Assembly (NCBI GenBank): GCA_026417655.1
Contig: JAOACS010000021.1
Span: forward strand, 124,001-188,000
Direction: 5' to 3'
Length of the DNA: 64,000 bases
DNA from: Syntrophobacterales bacterium
GTDB lineage: Bacteria > Desulfobacterota > Syntrophobacteria > Syntrophobacterales > Thermodesulforhabdaceae
Shown: in pieces, positions 45,871-54,965 of the stretch
How the letters are laid out: the number at the start of each line of letters is the position of its first letter
Position numbering within the stretch: position 1 is the first letter of the stretch
Position numbers and translations under genes: made by a program
The notes under the pieces: generated by a model
Database searches by the model: none
What the model was told of the DNA's origin: nothing
What the model saw: the letters and a program-made list of their open reading frames with translations, nothing else

Positions 45871-47010
45871 ATGGGATCGAAAGGATGGCAAGAATTTTTG
45901 GGCTCAGCAACGAGAAACATTCCCAAAAAGGGTCGTTCTTACTATTCGAAGAATTTTTTGCGCGCCTTCCGCTCCTGGCTAATCCCTTACATTAAAGCCC
46001 AACTTACCCCCGATAACGCCTTTAGACCAGTTCTTGCGTATCTCTACACTGACTTAGAATGTAACATGATCTGCCGTTATTGCTACAGTCGAGGAAAACA
46101 CATAGCTGGTATGACCTTCGAGACCGCAATAAAGGCCGTAGATTGGTTGGACTCCGTTGGTTGCCGGGTGTTGGCCTATATGGGTGGTGAACCCTTAATC
46201 AGAAAGGATTTCATACTGGAACTCACAAGGTACGCAACGGAAAGGGGTTTCTTTGTCTATCTCCCAACTAACGGAGTTCTTCTGGACGAGGAATTCATTA
46301 ATGCCATAGGTAGAGCTGGAGTGGCCGCTATAAATCTTGCGGTTGATGTGGTGGAACCAAAAGATGGGCTCCCCAAGGCTTTTAGTAGAATCAAAGATCA
46401 GCTTGAATATCTTGTTGCTAAAGAACCCGAGTACGGTTACATAACCTTCTTGAATATCAACATCACTAGACACAACACAGAGGATGCGAAAGAACTTACC
46501 GAAATCGCCCATCGGCTTGGCATAGCAACCGACTATCACATAAATGAGCCTCCCCCCATTCCCTATGAAGGCTTTTCCTACCATAGTGACGGCTGGTGGA
46601 TTACTCCCAATGAATTTGAAGCCGTAGATAAGCTCGTGGATTGGCTAATAGAGAAGAATAAGGCTGGTTACACAATGGTAAATTCTATTGAACATCTTGC
46701 CGCCATGAAAGATTTTATAAGAGGAAGACTAAAGCCGTGGAAGTGTAGAGCTGGAGAAATCACAATGGTTATTCGTCTCGATGGAACCTTTTCTCCCTGT
46801 TTTGAAATGTATGGTGCCAAGGAGGATTGGGGTAGCCTCTTCGAGGGACCTCGTTTTGATCGAAAAGCTCTTGATGAAATGAAAAAGAAATGTTCACCCC
46901 ATTGCTTAAGCACATGTAATTTCCAGGCCTATCATTACACGAAATCCTATCTCTATACCCTCCAGTGGGTAATAAAACACGCATACTCAGACTTTCTTGG
47001 GGTCTCATAA
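45871..47010 (+). CDS. Radical SAM protein of unknown substrate
   Basis: The core cluster motif is CNMICRYCYSRG (near residue 67). The MGGEPLIRKDF motif follows near 105, and the C-terminal CSPHCLSTCNFQ group near 352 may bind an auxiliary cluster. Length is 379 residues. ATG 45871 is chosen with GGGGAAAGGAA just upstream; the TTG at 45847 is rejected. The gene may follow the remnant in one transcript. It ends 48 bases from the MBL gene, which converges. The substrate cannot be assigned. Confidence 0.82.
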   Translation: MGSKGWQEFLGSATRNIPKKGRSYYSKNFLRAFRSWLIPYIKAQLTPDNAFRPVLAYLYTDLECNMICRYCYSRGKHIAGMTFETAIKAVDWLDSVGCRVLAYMGGEPLIRKDFILELTRYATERGFFVYLPTNGVLLDEEFINAIGRAGVAAINLAVDVVEPKDGLPKAFSRIKDQLEYLVAKEPEYGYITFLNINITRHNTEDAKELTEIAHRLGIATDYHINEPPPIPYEGFSYHSDGWWITPNEFEAVDKLVDWLIEKNKAGYTMVNSIEHLAAMKDFIRGRLKPWKCRAGEITMVIRLDGTFSPCFEMYGAKEDWGSLFEGPRFDRKALDEMKKKCSPHCLSTCNFQAYHYTKSYLYTLQWVIKHAYSDFLGVS

Positions 47011-47058
47011 AAACTTCTTCCGAGGAGGTAACATGGAACCCCATGTACCTCCCATACC

Positions 47059-47856
47059 CTAAGGTTCAATAGATTTTATGATATTGGCAGATGACCATTC
47101 ACCTTGCGAAATTTTGACAATAAAGGGCTTCTTAGGAAATAGCATCCGATCAATCTCTTCAAGGGCATATCCCCTTTCCTTTAGAGCTCGAACTCTTTCG
47201 TAGAGCTCCTCAAGATATTCCTTTTTCTTTGTTATGAGTTCTCTACCATTAGAGTGATGCCCCGAATGAGAACAGAAGAGGTCTGAAAAATCAAGAGAAA
47301 GCATTTTATGAAGAGCCTGGAGGGTTTGGTAAGTTATCTCTTCGTAAAAGGCAACTATTGGACGTGTTGTAAGGAATAGATCGCCTACAAAAAGCCACCC
47401 TTCTTTAGGTTCATAAAGTATGGCATGATCGTGGCTATGTCCACCAACATGGATAATTTCAAATGAATAGAGATCAGTTTCGACAATATTAGGATAGGGC
47501 TCAGCTCTAAAAGGTCTTCTCCTTCCCCAGAAAATGCGGCGATATAGAGGTAGCTTGGCTTCCGTAGCCGAAACATCTATACGATCTCCGTGAGCATAAA
47601 TAGGCACCTTCGGATAAACCGAATTTATCCAAAATGCCAAACCGCAGTGATCCTCGTGAAGATGAGTTACTACAACCTTTTTTGGTGGAAATGCAAGAAG
47701 AAAGGGCTTAATTTCATTGGCAAGACGCCATGGGCCTGTGTCAATAAGTAGTCCATCAACACTATAGAGAAAGACATTTAGGTTAACACCAAGATAACCA
47801 ACCTTTCCATGTCCTATAATAAAGCGATCGTTAAATCTGCTCACCCGAAGTCCCAT
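47059..47856 (-). CDS. Metallo-beta-lactamase-fold hydrolase
   Basis: The 265-residue MBL-fold protein has the metal motif THLHEDHCG (near 64-72) followed by further ligands in GGHSHDHAIL (near 136) and the DLFLTTRP region. It is a hydrolase of the glyoxalase-II/RNase-Z-like superfamily, but the substrate cannot be read. It is the last gene of the minus-strand heme operon, 26 bases after tatA. Confidence 0.82.
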   Translation of the reverse strand: MGLRVSRFNDRFIIGHGKVGYLGVNLNVFLYSVDGLLIDTGPWRLANEIKPFLLAFPPKKVVVTHLHEDHCGLAFWINSVYPKVPIYAHGDRIDVSATEAKLPLYRRIFWGRRRPFRAEPYPNIVETDLYSFEIIHVGGHSHDHAILYEPKEGWLFVGDLFLTTRPIVAFYEEITYQTLQALHKMLSLDFSDLFCSHSGHHSNGRELITKKKEYLEELYERVRALKERGYALEEIDRMLFPKKPFIVKISQGEWSSANIIKSIEP

Positions 47857-47882
47857 TTGAAACCCCCGTAACTGAACCCCAA

Positions 47883-48080
47883 TTATTGTTCACTCTTCTT
47901 TGTCTGTTCACCTGCTTTCTGAGAAGATTCGTCGCTACCCTCAGGTCCCTTAAAGGAACTTCGGAAATTCCTTATAGCCTGACCAAGCCCTGAGCCAATC
48001 TCAGGCAGTCTCCTACCTCCAAAGATTATCAAAACGATAATTAGAATAACCAGTAACTCAGTCCAACCTATCTTTCCCAT
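47883..48080 (-). CDS. tatA: Twin-arginine translocase subunit TatA/TatE
   Basis: TatA forms the pore that exports folded proteins. The 65-residue protein has the short membrane helix ([13 protein letters not shown]), the conserved [10 protein letters not shown] hinge and a polar Lys/Glu tail, all typical. AAGGAG precedes ATG 48080. tatC is not in the window, so the other subunits are elsewhere. Exported Tat substrates here could include cofactor-bearing redox enzymes. Confidence 0.93.
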   Translation of the reverse strand: MGKIGWTELLVILIIVLIIFGGRRLPEIGSGLGQAIRNFRSSFKGPEGSDESSQKAGEQTKKSEQ

Positions 48081-48104
48081 GAGTTTACTCCTTAAGGTTA
48101 TGTC

Positions 48105-48506
48105 CTACCCCAACATCTTTTCAACCTCATCAAGAAGCCTCAGAAATTCAGGAGATTCTCGATACTGCTCCATCGCCTTCTGATAGTTAAGCCATCCCTC
48201 CCAGGCCTTTTCCCACTCCCGGTTGAACCAATAGTATTTACGATCTATCGGCTCCCCTCTACTCTTTTTCATGTATATACAATACTCCTCGTAGCATACC
48301 GAACAGAAGGGATAGGGAGCGTTATAGGGCTGGGACATCTCATACTCTTCGTCTGCAATCTGGCTTCCACATCGGGCACATCGAAAAGAACACCTCATGC
48401 ACTGAAAGTGTTTTCTTAGGGACTCAATCTTCAGTCTATTAAGTCTCCCCTCTTCTATTTTTTGAATGCCTTCTACCTTTTTTCTAAAATCGATTAAATC
48501 CGCCAC
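48105..48506 (-). CDS. Small Cys-rich protein in the hemA operon
   Basis: The 133-residue protein has eight cysteines in residues 35-77 (CMRC, CARCGSQ, CSVCYEEYC), which would form two zinc ribbons. A C-terminal Tyr-, Trp- and Glu-rich helical region follows. It follows hemA by three bases and is presumably co-transcribed. I do not recognise the family. Confidence 0.7.
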   Translation of the reverse strand: MADLIDFRKKVEGIQKIEEGRLNRLKIESLRKHFQCMRCSFRCARCGSQIADEEYEMSQPYNAPYPFCSVCYEEYCIYMKKSRGEPIDRKYYWFNREWEKAWEGWLNYQKAMEQYRESPEFLRLLDEVEKMLG

Positions 48507-48509
48507 TTT

Positions 48510-49904
48510 CTAATCCTTTTTAAAAGGATGGATGTTACCCCCTTCAGAAGCCATTGCTGTAGTGTTGGTGTCAATCCTAAGGTTACTACATCCTACCTCT
48601 GGAAGTTTTAGATTATGAGCCCTTCGATCATCTCCCATTGGAAGGTTAAAAACCTGTTGAACAAGATCAACATAGAACTCTTTCGATGGTCGTGACGCCT
48701 TACGTTTCATGAACATTATAGGATCGTGAAGCACCTTCTTTACAATGGCCTCAGTCAATTTAATTATAGCCTTTTTATCATCTTCAGAAAGATGAGGTAA
48801 GTGAGAAAAGGTTTTGGAAAGCTCCGTTAACCTAATTTCCTCAGCCTTTCTTCTCATGGCAATTATTGTCGGAAACACATCAAGGGTCTGAAGCCAACGA
48901 TGGAATTTTATGGTCTCCTCCTCTATGATGTGCTCAGCCTTTTCGGCCTCTCGCCTCCTCTCCTCCTTATTCCATTCAATAACCTCCTGAAGATCGTCAA
49001 TATCATAAAGGTAGACGTTATCTAATTCGTTAACTTTAGGATCAATATCCCGAGGCACGGCTATATCAATTAAGAAGAGAGGTCTATATCTACGCTTTCT
49101 CATGAAGGCCTTAATATCTTCCTTTTTTATTATCGGATTTACTGAGCCCGTCGAAGAAAGAACCACATCTACCGTCTCAAAGGCGTTGGAGATGTGGGAA
49201 AAGGGTATTGTAGAGGCTCTAAATCTCTTCGCAAGTTCTATGGCCCGTTCCACTGTTCTGTTGGCAATAATAAGGTGAGAAGCTCCGTTACGCATGAAAT
49301 GTTCAGCCGCAAGCTCTGCCATCTCTCCAGCTCCAATAAGAAGGACCCTTTTGTCCCTGAGAGAGCCAAAGATCTTCTTTGCAAGCTCTACGGCAGCATA
49401 ACTAACTGATACGGCCCTACACCCAATACCTGTCTCTGTCCTGACTCTTTTAGCGACAGAAAAGGTTTTATGCATAAGCCGATTTAGGATAACCCCAACG
49501 GTCCTTCGTTGAGTCGCCTCACGATAGGCCCCTTTAATCTGTCCAAGGATTTGGGGCTCTCCCATAACCATAGAATCAAGTCCAGAGGCAACTCTAAAAA
49601 GATGGCGGACTGCGTCAAGACCTTCATGGGTATATACCATCTCGTAAGATAGGTAGCGACCAGAAGCTTCACACAAAAGGTTATTTATAGCCTTGATAAC
49701 TTCGGCGGACTCTCTAGAGACTACGACAAACTCTATTCTATTGCAGGTTGAAACCACCATGAATTCATCAAAAAAGCCATCCCTTTTTAACATATCAAGG
49801 TTTCGACTAATATCTTCCGTAGCAAGTCCTGCCGTAACTCTTTCTCTTATCTCTACAGGAGCCGTTCTATGGTTTATACCAACTACCAATATCTGGTCTT
49901 CCAT
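48510..49904 (-). CDS. hemA: Glutamyl-tRNA reductase
   Basis: HemA reduces glutamyl-tRNA to glutamate-1-semialdehyde, the first committed step in tetrapyrrole synthesis. The 464-residue protein has NHRTAPVEIRE near 11-21 and the catalytic Cys54 in STCNRIEF. It also has the NADPH-binding LLIGAGEMAELAAEH near 190 and the C-terminal dimerisation helices. The C-terminus is about 30-40 residues longer than usual. It lies with HemX-like and siroheme synthase genes, as is common in sulfate reducers. Confidence 0.96.
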   Translation of the reverse strand: MEDQILVVGINHRTAPVEIRERVTAGLATEDISRNLDMLKRDGFFDEFMVVSTCNRIEFVVVSRESAEVIKAINNLLCEASGRYLSYEMVYTHEGLDAVRHLFRVASGLDSMVMGEPQILGQIKGAYREATQRRTVGVILNRLMHKTFSVAKRVRTETGIGCRAVSVSYAAVELAKKIFGSLRDKRVLLIGAGEMAELAAEHFMRNGASHLIIANRTVERAIELAKRFRASTIPFSHISNAFETVDVVLSSTGSVNPIIKKEDIKAFMRKRRYRPLFLIDIAVPRDIDPKVNELDNVYLYDIDDLQEVIEWNKEERRREAEKAEHIIEEETIKFHRWLQTLDVFPTIIAMRRKAEEIRLTELSKTFSHLPHLSEDDKKAIIKLTEAIVKKVLHDPIMFMKRKASRPSKEFYVDLVQQVFNLPMGDDRRAHNLKLPEVGCSNLRIDTNTTAMASEGGNIHPFKKD

Positions 49905-49907
49905 CCC

Positions 49908-50738
49908 TCATTTCTCCTGATGATGGAAAAAGGTTACATGGTGAGTTTCACCGTAAAGGTTAACTCCAATAAAGGTAGCGATTACACTAATAAAACCGCA
50001 GATAGCAACAATGGAAGCCTTCCTTCCTCTCCATCCAAGAGCCAGTCTCTGATGAAATAGAATCGCATAAACACACCATGTGAGAATAGAGAGAATTTCC
50101 TTTGGATCCCCGGTCCAAAACTTTTTCCAAAATACCTGGGCTGCTCCAAACCCCGCTATAAGACCTGCCGTCATAAAGGGAAACCCTATAAGAACACACC
50201 TATGATTTAAGCGATCCAGAACCTCCAACGAAGGAAATAGCAACGTCATGGCTGTCTTGAGATCCTTACGCTTGAGCTTTCTTTCCTGCAAGAGGTAAAC
50301 AAGACTTATGGAAAAAGAAAGAGAAAAAAAGGCATAGGCGATGAAAAGCATGGCTATGTGAAAAAGTATCATCCCATGACGAAAAATCGGTCTCATTGGA
50401 ACACCCTCAAATGGGAGCACTGAGGCTCCAATTATACCTAGTAAAACAAAGGGCATTATAAAAGTTCCCATGAGACTTATAGGGCGATGGCGAGCTAAGA
50501 GAGCAAAAATCGCTGCAACAAGAAGTGAAACGATTGAGAGAGCATCGCTATGAAGGGAGAATTCTCCCACATATTGGGGGAAAAATATAGAGGCTAAAAG
50601 ATCTAGAGCATGAAATAGAGCCCCTACTACAACAAACCACCAGGCTACTACTGGCAATATAGGCTGACGACTATAGGCACATATGAAATACCCTGCAGTT
50701 CCAAGGAAATAACAAAGAAAAGCAAGGACAATCAGCAT
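49908..50738 (-). CDS. HemX/CcsA-like cytochrome c assembly-type membrane protein
   Basis: The 276-residue protein has eight hydrophobic segments and the CcsA-type motif FWTGDPKEILSILTW near 212. It belongs to the CcmC/CcsA heme-handling superfamily, and in operons with hemA it is called HemX. HemX proteins influence glutamyl-tRNA reductase levels in Bacillus; heme transport is a possible role. It overlaps the siroheme synthase start by seven bases. Confidence 0.85.
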   Translation of the reverse strand: MLIVLAFLCYFLGTAGYFICAYSRQPILPVVAWWFVVVGALFHALDLLASIFFPQYVGEFSLHSDALSIVSLLVAAIFALLARHRPISLMGTFIMPFVLLGIIGASVLPFEGVPMRPIFRHGMILFHIAMLFIAYAFFSLSFSISLVYLLQERKLKRKDLKTAMTLLFPSLEVLDRLNHRCVLIGFPFMTAGLIAGFGAAQVFWKKFWTGDPKEILSILTWCVYAILFHQRLALGWRGRKASIVAICGFISVIATFIGVNLYGETHHVTFFHHQEK

Positions 50739-51406
50739 CTATGTAATTCCCGCTTGAGCCAAAGGAGCTCTTCTCCTGAAAATTTACTAGTCAATACCCT
50801 TTCAACTCGCTCCTTTAGTTCTTCTATGTTTTTCTTCCCCTTCAGTCCTTCAAAGATGACCCTGGCCAACTCTCTGAAAAGCCCTAACTTCTCTTCATCT
50901 CTCCCAACAGCTTCCTGGATAGCTCTTCTCAGCCTATCAAGACATTCAAGAGCTTGATCCCAGTCGGCATTAAAATTAGAGGCAAGACTATCTCTTACGA
51001 GCTGAGCCAAAGCAGGACGTGCTCCATCGGTTCCTACAGAGATTGTTAACCTACCTCTTTTTAAAACCGCCGGTAGAATCATATTCCCTTCGGAGGGATT
51101 AGTGGCACTATTACACCATAAACCACGCCTTAGAGCATCATAAACGACTAGGCTATTGAGCTCCCTATCACTGGTAGCAGCAAAAACAAGGGCCATCCCT
51201 TCCATATAACTTTCTCGATATTCCTTAGCGAGCCAGGTAATATGTCCAGCCTCTACCATCTTTTTAAACCATTCCGTTACTTCCCTAGAGATCAAGTAAA
51301 CCAACGCCCCCTCTTCAACAAGCCCCTTCGCTTTTCTTTCCCCCACCTGCCCTCCCCCGACAACCAGACATCTTAAACCCTGGAGTTTTAAAAGAACTGG
51401 ATACAT
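50732..51406 (-). CDS. Precorrin-2 dehydrogenase / sirohydrochlorin ferrochelatase
   Basis: The 224-residue protein matches the Met8/CysG N-terminal bifunctional siroheme synthase. It has the Rossmann motif VVGGGQVGERKAKGL near 16-30, the NAD-binding FAATSDREL near 75 and the CNSATNPSEGNMILPAVLKRG segment near 98-119. It oxidises precorrin-2 and may insert iron. Siroheme serves sulfite reductase and, through Ahb enzymes, heme b. Overlap with the HemX gene suggests coupled translation. Confidence 0.9.
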   Translation of the reverse strand: MYPVLLKLQGLRCLVVGGGQVGERKAKGLVEEGALVYLISREVTEWFKKMVEAGHITWLAKEYRESYMEGMALVFAATSDRELNSLVVYDALRRGLWCNSATNPSEGNMILPAVLKRGRLTISVGTDGARPALAQLVRDSLASNFNADWDQALECLDRLRRAIQEAVGRDEEKLGLFRELARVIFEGLKGKKNIEELKERVERVLTSKFSGEELLWLKRELHRC

Positions 51407-51415
51407 ACCCTCCCA

Positions 51416-52435
51416 CTAAAACCGCCTTGAAACAGTATATTCTGCAATATCCAAAAGAACGTTCTTCCAACGGCCTGAAGGAAAGACCGAGAGAGCCTCC
51501 GTCGCATTCGATACATGCCTTCTAGCTATCTCTTCCGTGTATGCGAGTCCTCCTGTCCTCTCAACCCATTTTCGGACATCATTGAAGGTGTTCGGATCGC
51601 CCTTATCCCCGTCTTTGAATAGCTGACTTATCCAGGTTCGCTCCTCCTCACCCGATCTGTTAAAGGCATAAATAAGGGGCAAGGTAGCCTTTCTTTCCGC
51701 AAAATCCCTTCCTATAGGCTTTCCCAATTCTTCGGCCGTTCCAATATAGTCGAGAAGGTCATCAACGAGCTGAAAAGCTATCCCAAGATGGTAACCGTAG
51801 GATGCCATATTTTCAATTTCCTCTTCTGAGGCCCCTCCTAAGATAGCCCCAACTCGACAGGCAGCACTCATCAAAGCGGCCGTTTTCCTTCTTATCACCT
51901 CAAAATACTCCGACTCTTCTAAGTCGGCTCGACCCAGATTGAGAAGCTGAAGAATTTCGCCTTCAGACATTAGGTTAGCAGCTTCTGCTAGGGCCTTCAT
52001 TATACGCATATCATCATACTCAATCGCCAACATAAGGGCTTTAGAATATAAAAAATCACCTACAAGAACCACAGCCTGATTACCCCACAAGGTGTTGGCC
52101 GCTGCCCGATTCCTTCTCACCTCAGCCCCATCTATTACGTCATCGTGAAGTAGGGTTGCCACATGGAGAAACTCAAAGGCCACAGAAAGTCGTGCATCTC
52201 GATCCCCCTTGTATCCACAAAGTTTAGCACTGAGAATCATAAGTAATGGGCGAAGGCGCTTTCCTCCGCTATCAATAATGTACCGACTTACTGTGTTTAC
52301 GAGGGGCACAGGACCAAAAACCTGTTTTTTAAGCTCCTGCTCTATTCTTAGTAAGTCAGGATAAACATTTTCCAAAATTCGCTTCTTGCGACTTTCTTGG
52401 TTTGGTTGTTCTACAAAAGACCTTAAGGAGATCAA
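51416..52435 (-). CDS. Polyprenyl diphosphate synthase
   Basis: The 339-residue trans-prenyltransferase makes long isoprenoid diphosphates for quinone side chains. The first aspartate-rich motif is LLHDDVIDGAE near 93-103, and the second is QLVDDLLDYIG near 222-232; GGKRLRPLL is near 60. The start is a TTG at 52435, with GGAAGG about eight bases upstream. It begins the minus-strand operon that ends with the MBL gene. Confidence 0.91.
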   Translation of the reverse strand: MISLRSFVEQPNQESRKKRILENVYPDLLRIEQELKKQVFGPVPLVNTVSRYIIDSGGKRLRPLLMILSAKLCGYKGDRDARLSVAFEFLHVATLLHDDVIDGAEVRRNRAAANTLWGNQAVVLVGDFLYSKALMLAIEYDDMRIMKALAEAANLMSEGEILQLLNLGRADLEESEYFEVIRRKTAALMSAACRVGAILGGASEEEIENMASYGYHLGIAFQLVDDLLDYIGTAEELGKPIGRDFAERKATLPLIYAFNRSGEEERTWISQLFKDGDKGDPNTFNDVRKWVERTGGLAYTEEIARRHVSNATEALSVFPSGRWKNVLLDIAEYTVSRRF

Positions 52436-52612
52436 TTTTCTGCCTTCCCTGGTTTTTTAAGTTTCTAACATCCTTTGTGTCCTTCTTCTCAAGCAATTTT
52501 ATGCTAGCAGAGATGGTTTAAGTCGTCAAACCGAATGGAAAAAATAGATCTTGAAATTTTTATCCGAATTGGGGAAAATTAAAATGGTGGTATTGTGTTA
52601 GAGGTATAAACA

Positions 52613-53203
52613 ATGAACGTGTTGTCGACTACGCCCCCACTTTCTCCTGGTACCTATAAGGGAATTGACATTAAAGCGCTAGAGGGAAAAAACGTCAAAA
52701 ATGATAAGAACCCCCTATCCAAAGAAGATATTAATTCTACAGAAAATGCCACTTCCCTTAAAAACAGTGAGGTAACCAATAAAAACCTTACCGAAGAAGA
52801 ACGACGTCAAGTTGAAAAGCTTAAACAAAGGGACCAGGAAGTCCGTACTCACGAAAGAGCTCATATTGCTGCCGGTGGTAAATATGTAAGAGGTGGGGCG
52901 AGTTTTCAATACGAGCGAGGTCCCGATGGGAGACTCTATGCCATAGGTGGAGAGGTTTCAATCGATGTCTCTCCCGTGCCCAATAATCCGTCTGCTACCA
53001 TAAAAAAGATGGAAACGGTTATAAGAGCTGCCCTTGCTCCATCCCAACCCTCTGGTCAGGATTATCAGGTCGCAGCAAGAGCCCAAATGGAGATTTCAAA
53101 GGCGCAGATGGAACTTCTACATAAACGGGGAAAGGAAACCTATTCGAGTTTTGGGAGAAGAGCCCCCTCTTCAGGAGGTTCAGATATTTCTCTTATCGCA
53201 TAA
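52613..53203 (+). CDS. SprA-related putative metalloprotease domain protein
   Basis: The 196-residue protein has a Ser- and Asn-rich N-terminal half and a conserved domain (about 70-175). It contains a zinc-protease-like HERAH motif (near 82), VRGGASFQYERGPDGRLYAIGGEVSID and ARAQMEISKAQMELL. This matches the SprA-related family (putative metalloprotease catalytic domain), whose activity is unproven. ATG 52613 has GAGGT eight bases upstream. Its 3' end overlaps the P1 peptidase by 11 bases. Confidence 0.85.
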   Translation: MNVLSTTPPLSPGTYKGIDIKALEGKNVKNDKNPLSKEDINSTENATSLKNSEVTNKNLTEEERRQVEKLKQRDQEVRTHERAHIAAGGKYVRGGASFQYERGPDGRLYAIGGEVSIDVSPVPNNPSATIKKMETVIRAALAPSQPSGQDYQVAARAQMEISKAQMELLHKRGKETYSSFGRRAPSSGGSDISLIA

Positions 53204-54188
53204 TGTCACTGTAGGAAGGGATACCTGGAAAACCCTTCGCCTTTTTTACAGCCCTAATTATGGCATGTGCTACAGCCTCAGCGGCGAGAGCCCCAATCAC
53301 CGATGTCTCTACTCCGTCTAGTTCGCCACAACTTACTGAAAATATCGTATCTCCATCATATTGAGTATGAGCTGGCACAATGGTTCTCGCAAGACCATCA
53401 TGGGCCATTTGGGCAACCTTCGTAAGCTGATTCTTATTCAGCCTGGCATTTGTTGCTACCAGACCAATAACGGTATTTTGTCCCTGAGGAAACCCCCTAA
53501 GTCGGGGTATTTCCCGAAGCACTCGATCGGCATAGGCCAGTTCAAGACTATCACTACTCTTTCTACATCCCGCTATAAACCGACCTTCCCAGGGATCCCA
53601 AATGTCTCCAAAGGCATTAACTACCATTAAAGCTCCAACCATAAGGCCATAGCCTGTTTTAATGCAGAAACTTCCCAGTCCACCCTTCATACCCTGAGCT
53701 ACACCATAGAGCTTTCCAACAGTAGCTCCCAACCCAGCCCCCACATTACCTTCTTGACATGGGGAGTCAGTGGCCTTTATGCAGGCTTCAAAGCCCAGTT
53801 GAGCGTCTGGATAAACCCCCGATCTATTAACGCCGAGATCGAAAATTATAGCACCAGCAACTATAGGAACTTTCCCATAACCCGTCTCAAAACCTAAGCC
53901 GTAACTAGAGAGGAAACGGCGCACACCATCTCCTACAGAAAGGCCAAAGGCACTTCCTCCACTGAAAAATATGCCGTGCACTCGATCCACAAGGTTTATT
54001 GGAGAAAGAGAGTCGGTTCCACAGGTTCCTGGGGCACCACCTCTTATGTCAACGCCTGCCGGAGCCCCCTCAGGAGGAAGAAGTACCACCGTGCACCCAG
54101 AAGGTCTTTCGTCCCTAAGATGAGCATGTCCTACACGGATACCTAAGATAGCGGTAATTGTGTCGTTTGTTCCATCCACTGCTTTCAT
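53193..54188 (-). CDS. P1-family peptidase (DmpA-like)
   Basis: The 331-residue protein resembles P1/DmpA self-processing aminopeptidases (N-terminal nucleophile class). It has GIRVGHAHL near 20, the GGAPGTCGTDSLSP block near 45-60, NVGAGLGATVG near 148 and VATNARLNKNQLTKVA near 250. The exact processing serine cannot be assigned with confidence. It is the last gene of the ABC-CNB-HD cluster, six bases after the HD gene. Confidence 0.88.
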   Translation of the reverse strand: MKAVDGTNDTITAILGIRVGHAHLRDERPSGCTVVLLPPEGAPAGVDIRGGAPGTCGTDSLSPINLVDRVHGIFFSGGSAFGLSVGDGVRRFLSSYGLGFETGYGKVPIVAGAIIFDLGVNRSGVYPDAQLGFEACIKATDSPCQEGNVGAGLGATVGKLYGVAQGMKGGLGSFCIKTGYGLMVGALMVVNAFGDIWDPWEGRFIAGCRKSSDSLELAYADRVLREIPRLRGFPQGQNTVIGLVATNARLNKNQLTKVAQMAHDGLARTIVPAHTQYDGDTIFSVSCGELDGVETSVIGALAAEAVAHAIIRAVKKAKGFPGIPSYSDIMR

Positions 54189-54194
54189 ATCACC

Positions 54195-54965
54195 CTATGC
54201 CAGACAACTTTCTCCATAATGTCTTAAGAGATAGCGGTAAATATCTTTACCTATGGCTATGCCATTTTCTATTATTTCTGGACCAAATTGTCGTCCTGTA
54301 GGGGTGCGAAAGGTCTGAGCTATTTTTCTAATGCCATCAATCCCCCAATGGAAACGCTCAATAAGATCCCTTGGAGAAAGGTTCTGATGATCTACCATAC
54401 GCCATATCGTATAGGTAAAGTTATCAGCCCCCCATCTAAACTTGTCAGCATCATACAAACAATCGCTTATGAGTTGACCTATCGGGTTAAGAGATGGAAC
54501 AGGACGTCTAAAGGCTTCATGATTTCTTATAGCTCGACATATAAAACCTATTTCTTCTTCACTAAAGGGGAAGAGTCTTAAAATCTTTGCCGCTTCCCGA
54601 GCCCCTACCTCGGCATGATTTGGCTCACAGCGAGCAATATCATGTAGTATACCAGCAGCAAGACCAAGGATAAGAATTCTATGCTTATGGACACCGATAT
54701 TTCCTATCTGGGTCAATTCAATATCCAGGAGGGCTGCGCAGTCCCAGGCTACACGACTACTATGATAGATACCATGCCCTACCTTTTCACAGAGAAGAAG
54801 ACGCTCTTCAACGGCCTCACGAAGGAGAATTATAATGGGATTTGTAAAGTAGAGATGTTTCGATCTAGACACTTCCACGTGAAACCGAGCATAAAAGTCT
54901 GGTTTTTGATGTCTGGAAGCAAATTCTCGGGATTTTCTGGCCAAATCTTCAATAAAGCAATTCAC
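54195..54965 (-). CDS. HD-domain phosphohydrolase
   Basis: This 256-residue HD-family protein has metal ligands in HGIYHSSRVAWD (His near 63), ILHDIARCEPNH (HD near 109-110) and IRNHEAF near 144, which are typical of HD phosphohydrolases. The start is GTG 54965 with AAGGAG upstream, inside the 3' end of the cyclic-nucleotide-binding gene. It may hydrolyse a nucleotide, but the substrate is unknown. Confidence 0.82.
   Translation of the reverse strand: MNCFIEDLARKSREFASRHQKPDFYARFHVEVSRSKHLYFTNPIIILLREAVEERLLLCEKVGHGIYHSSRVAWDCAALLDIELTQIGNIGVHKHRILILGLAAGILHDIARCEPNHAEVGAREAAKILRLFPFSEEEIGFICRAIRNHEAFRRPVPSLNPIGQLISDCLYDADKFRWGADNFTYTIWRMVDHQNLSPRDLIERFHWGIDGIRKIAQTFRTPTGRQFGPEIIENGIAIGKDIYRYLLRHYGESCLA

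Noticed and set aside
45571-45891. 106-codon minus-strand frame over the remnant
   Set aside because: The plus-strand frame is the more protein-like reading and runs directly up to the radical-SAM gene.
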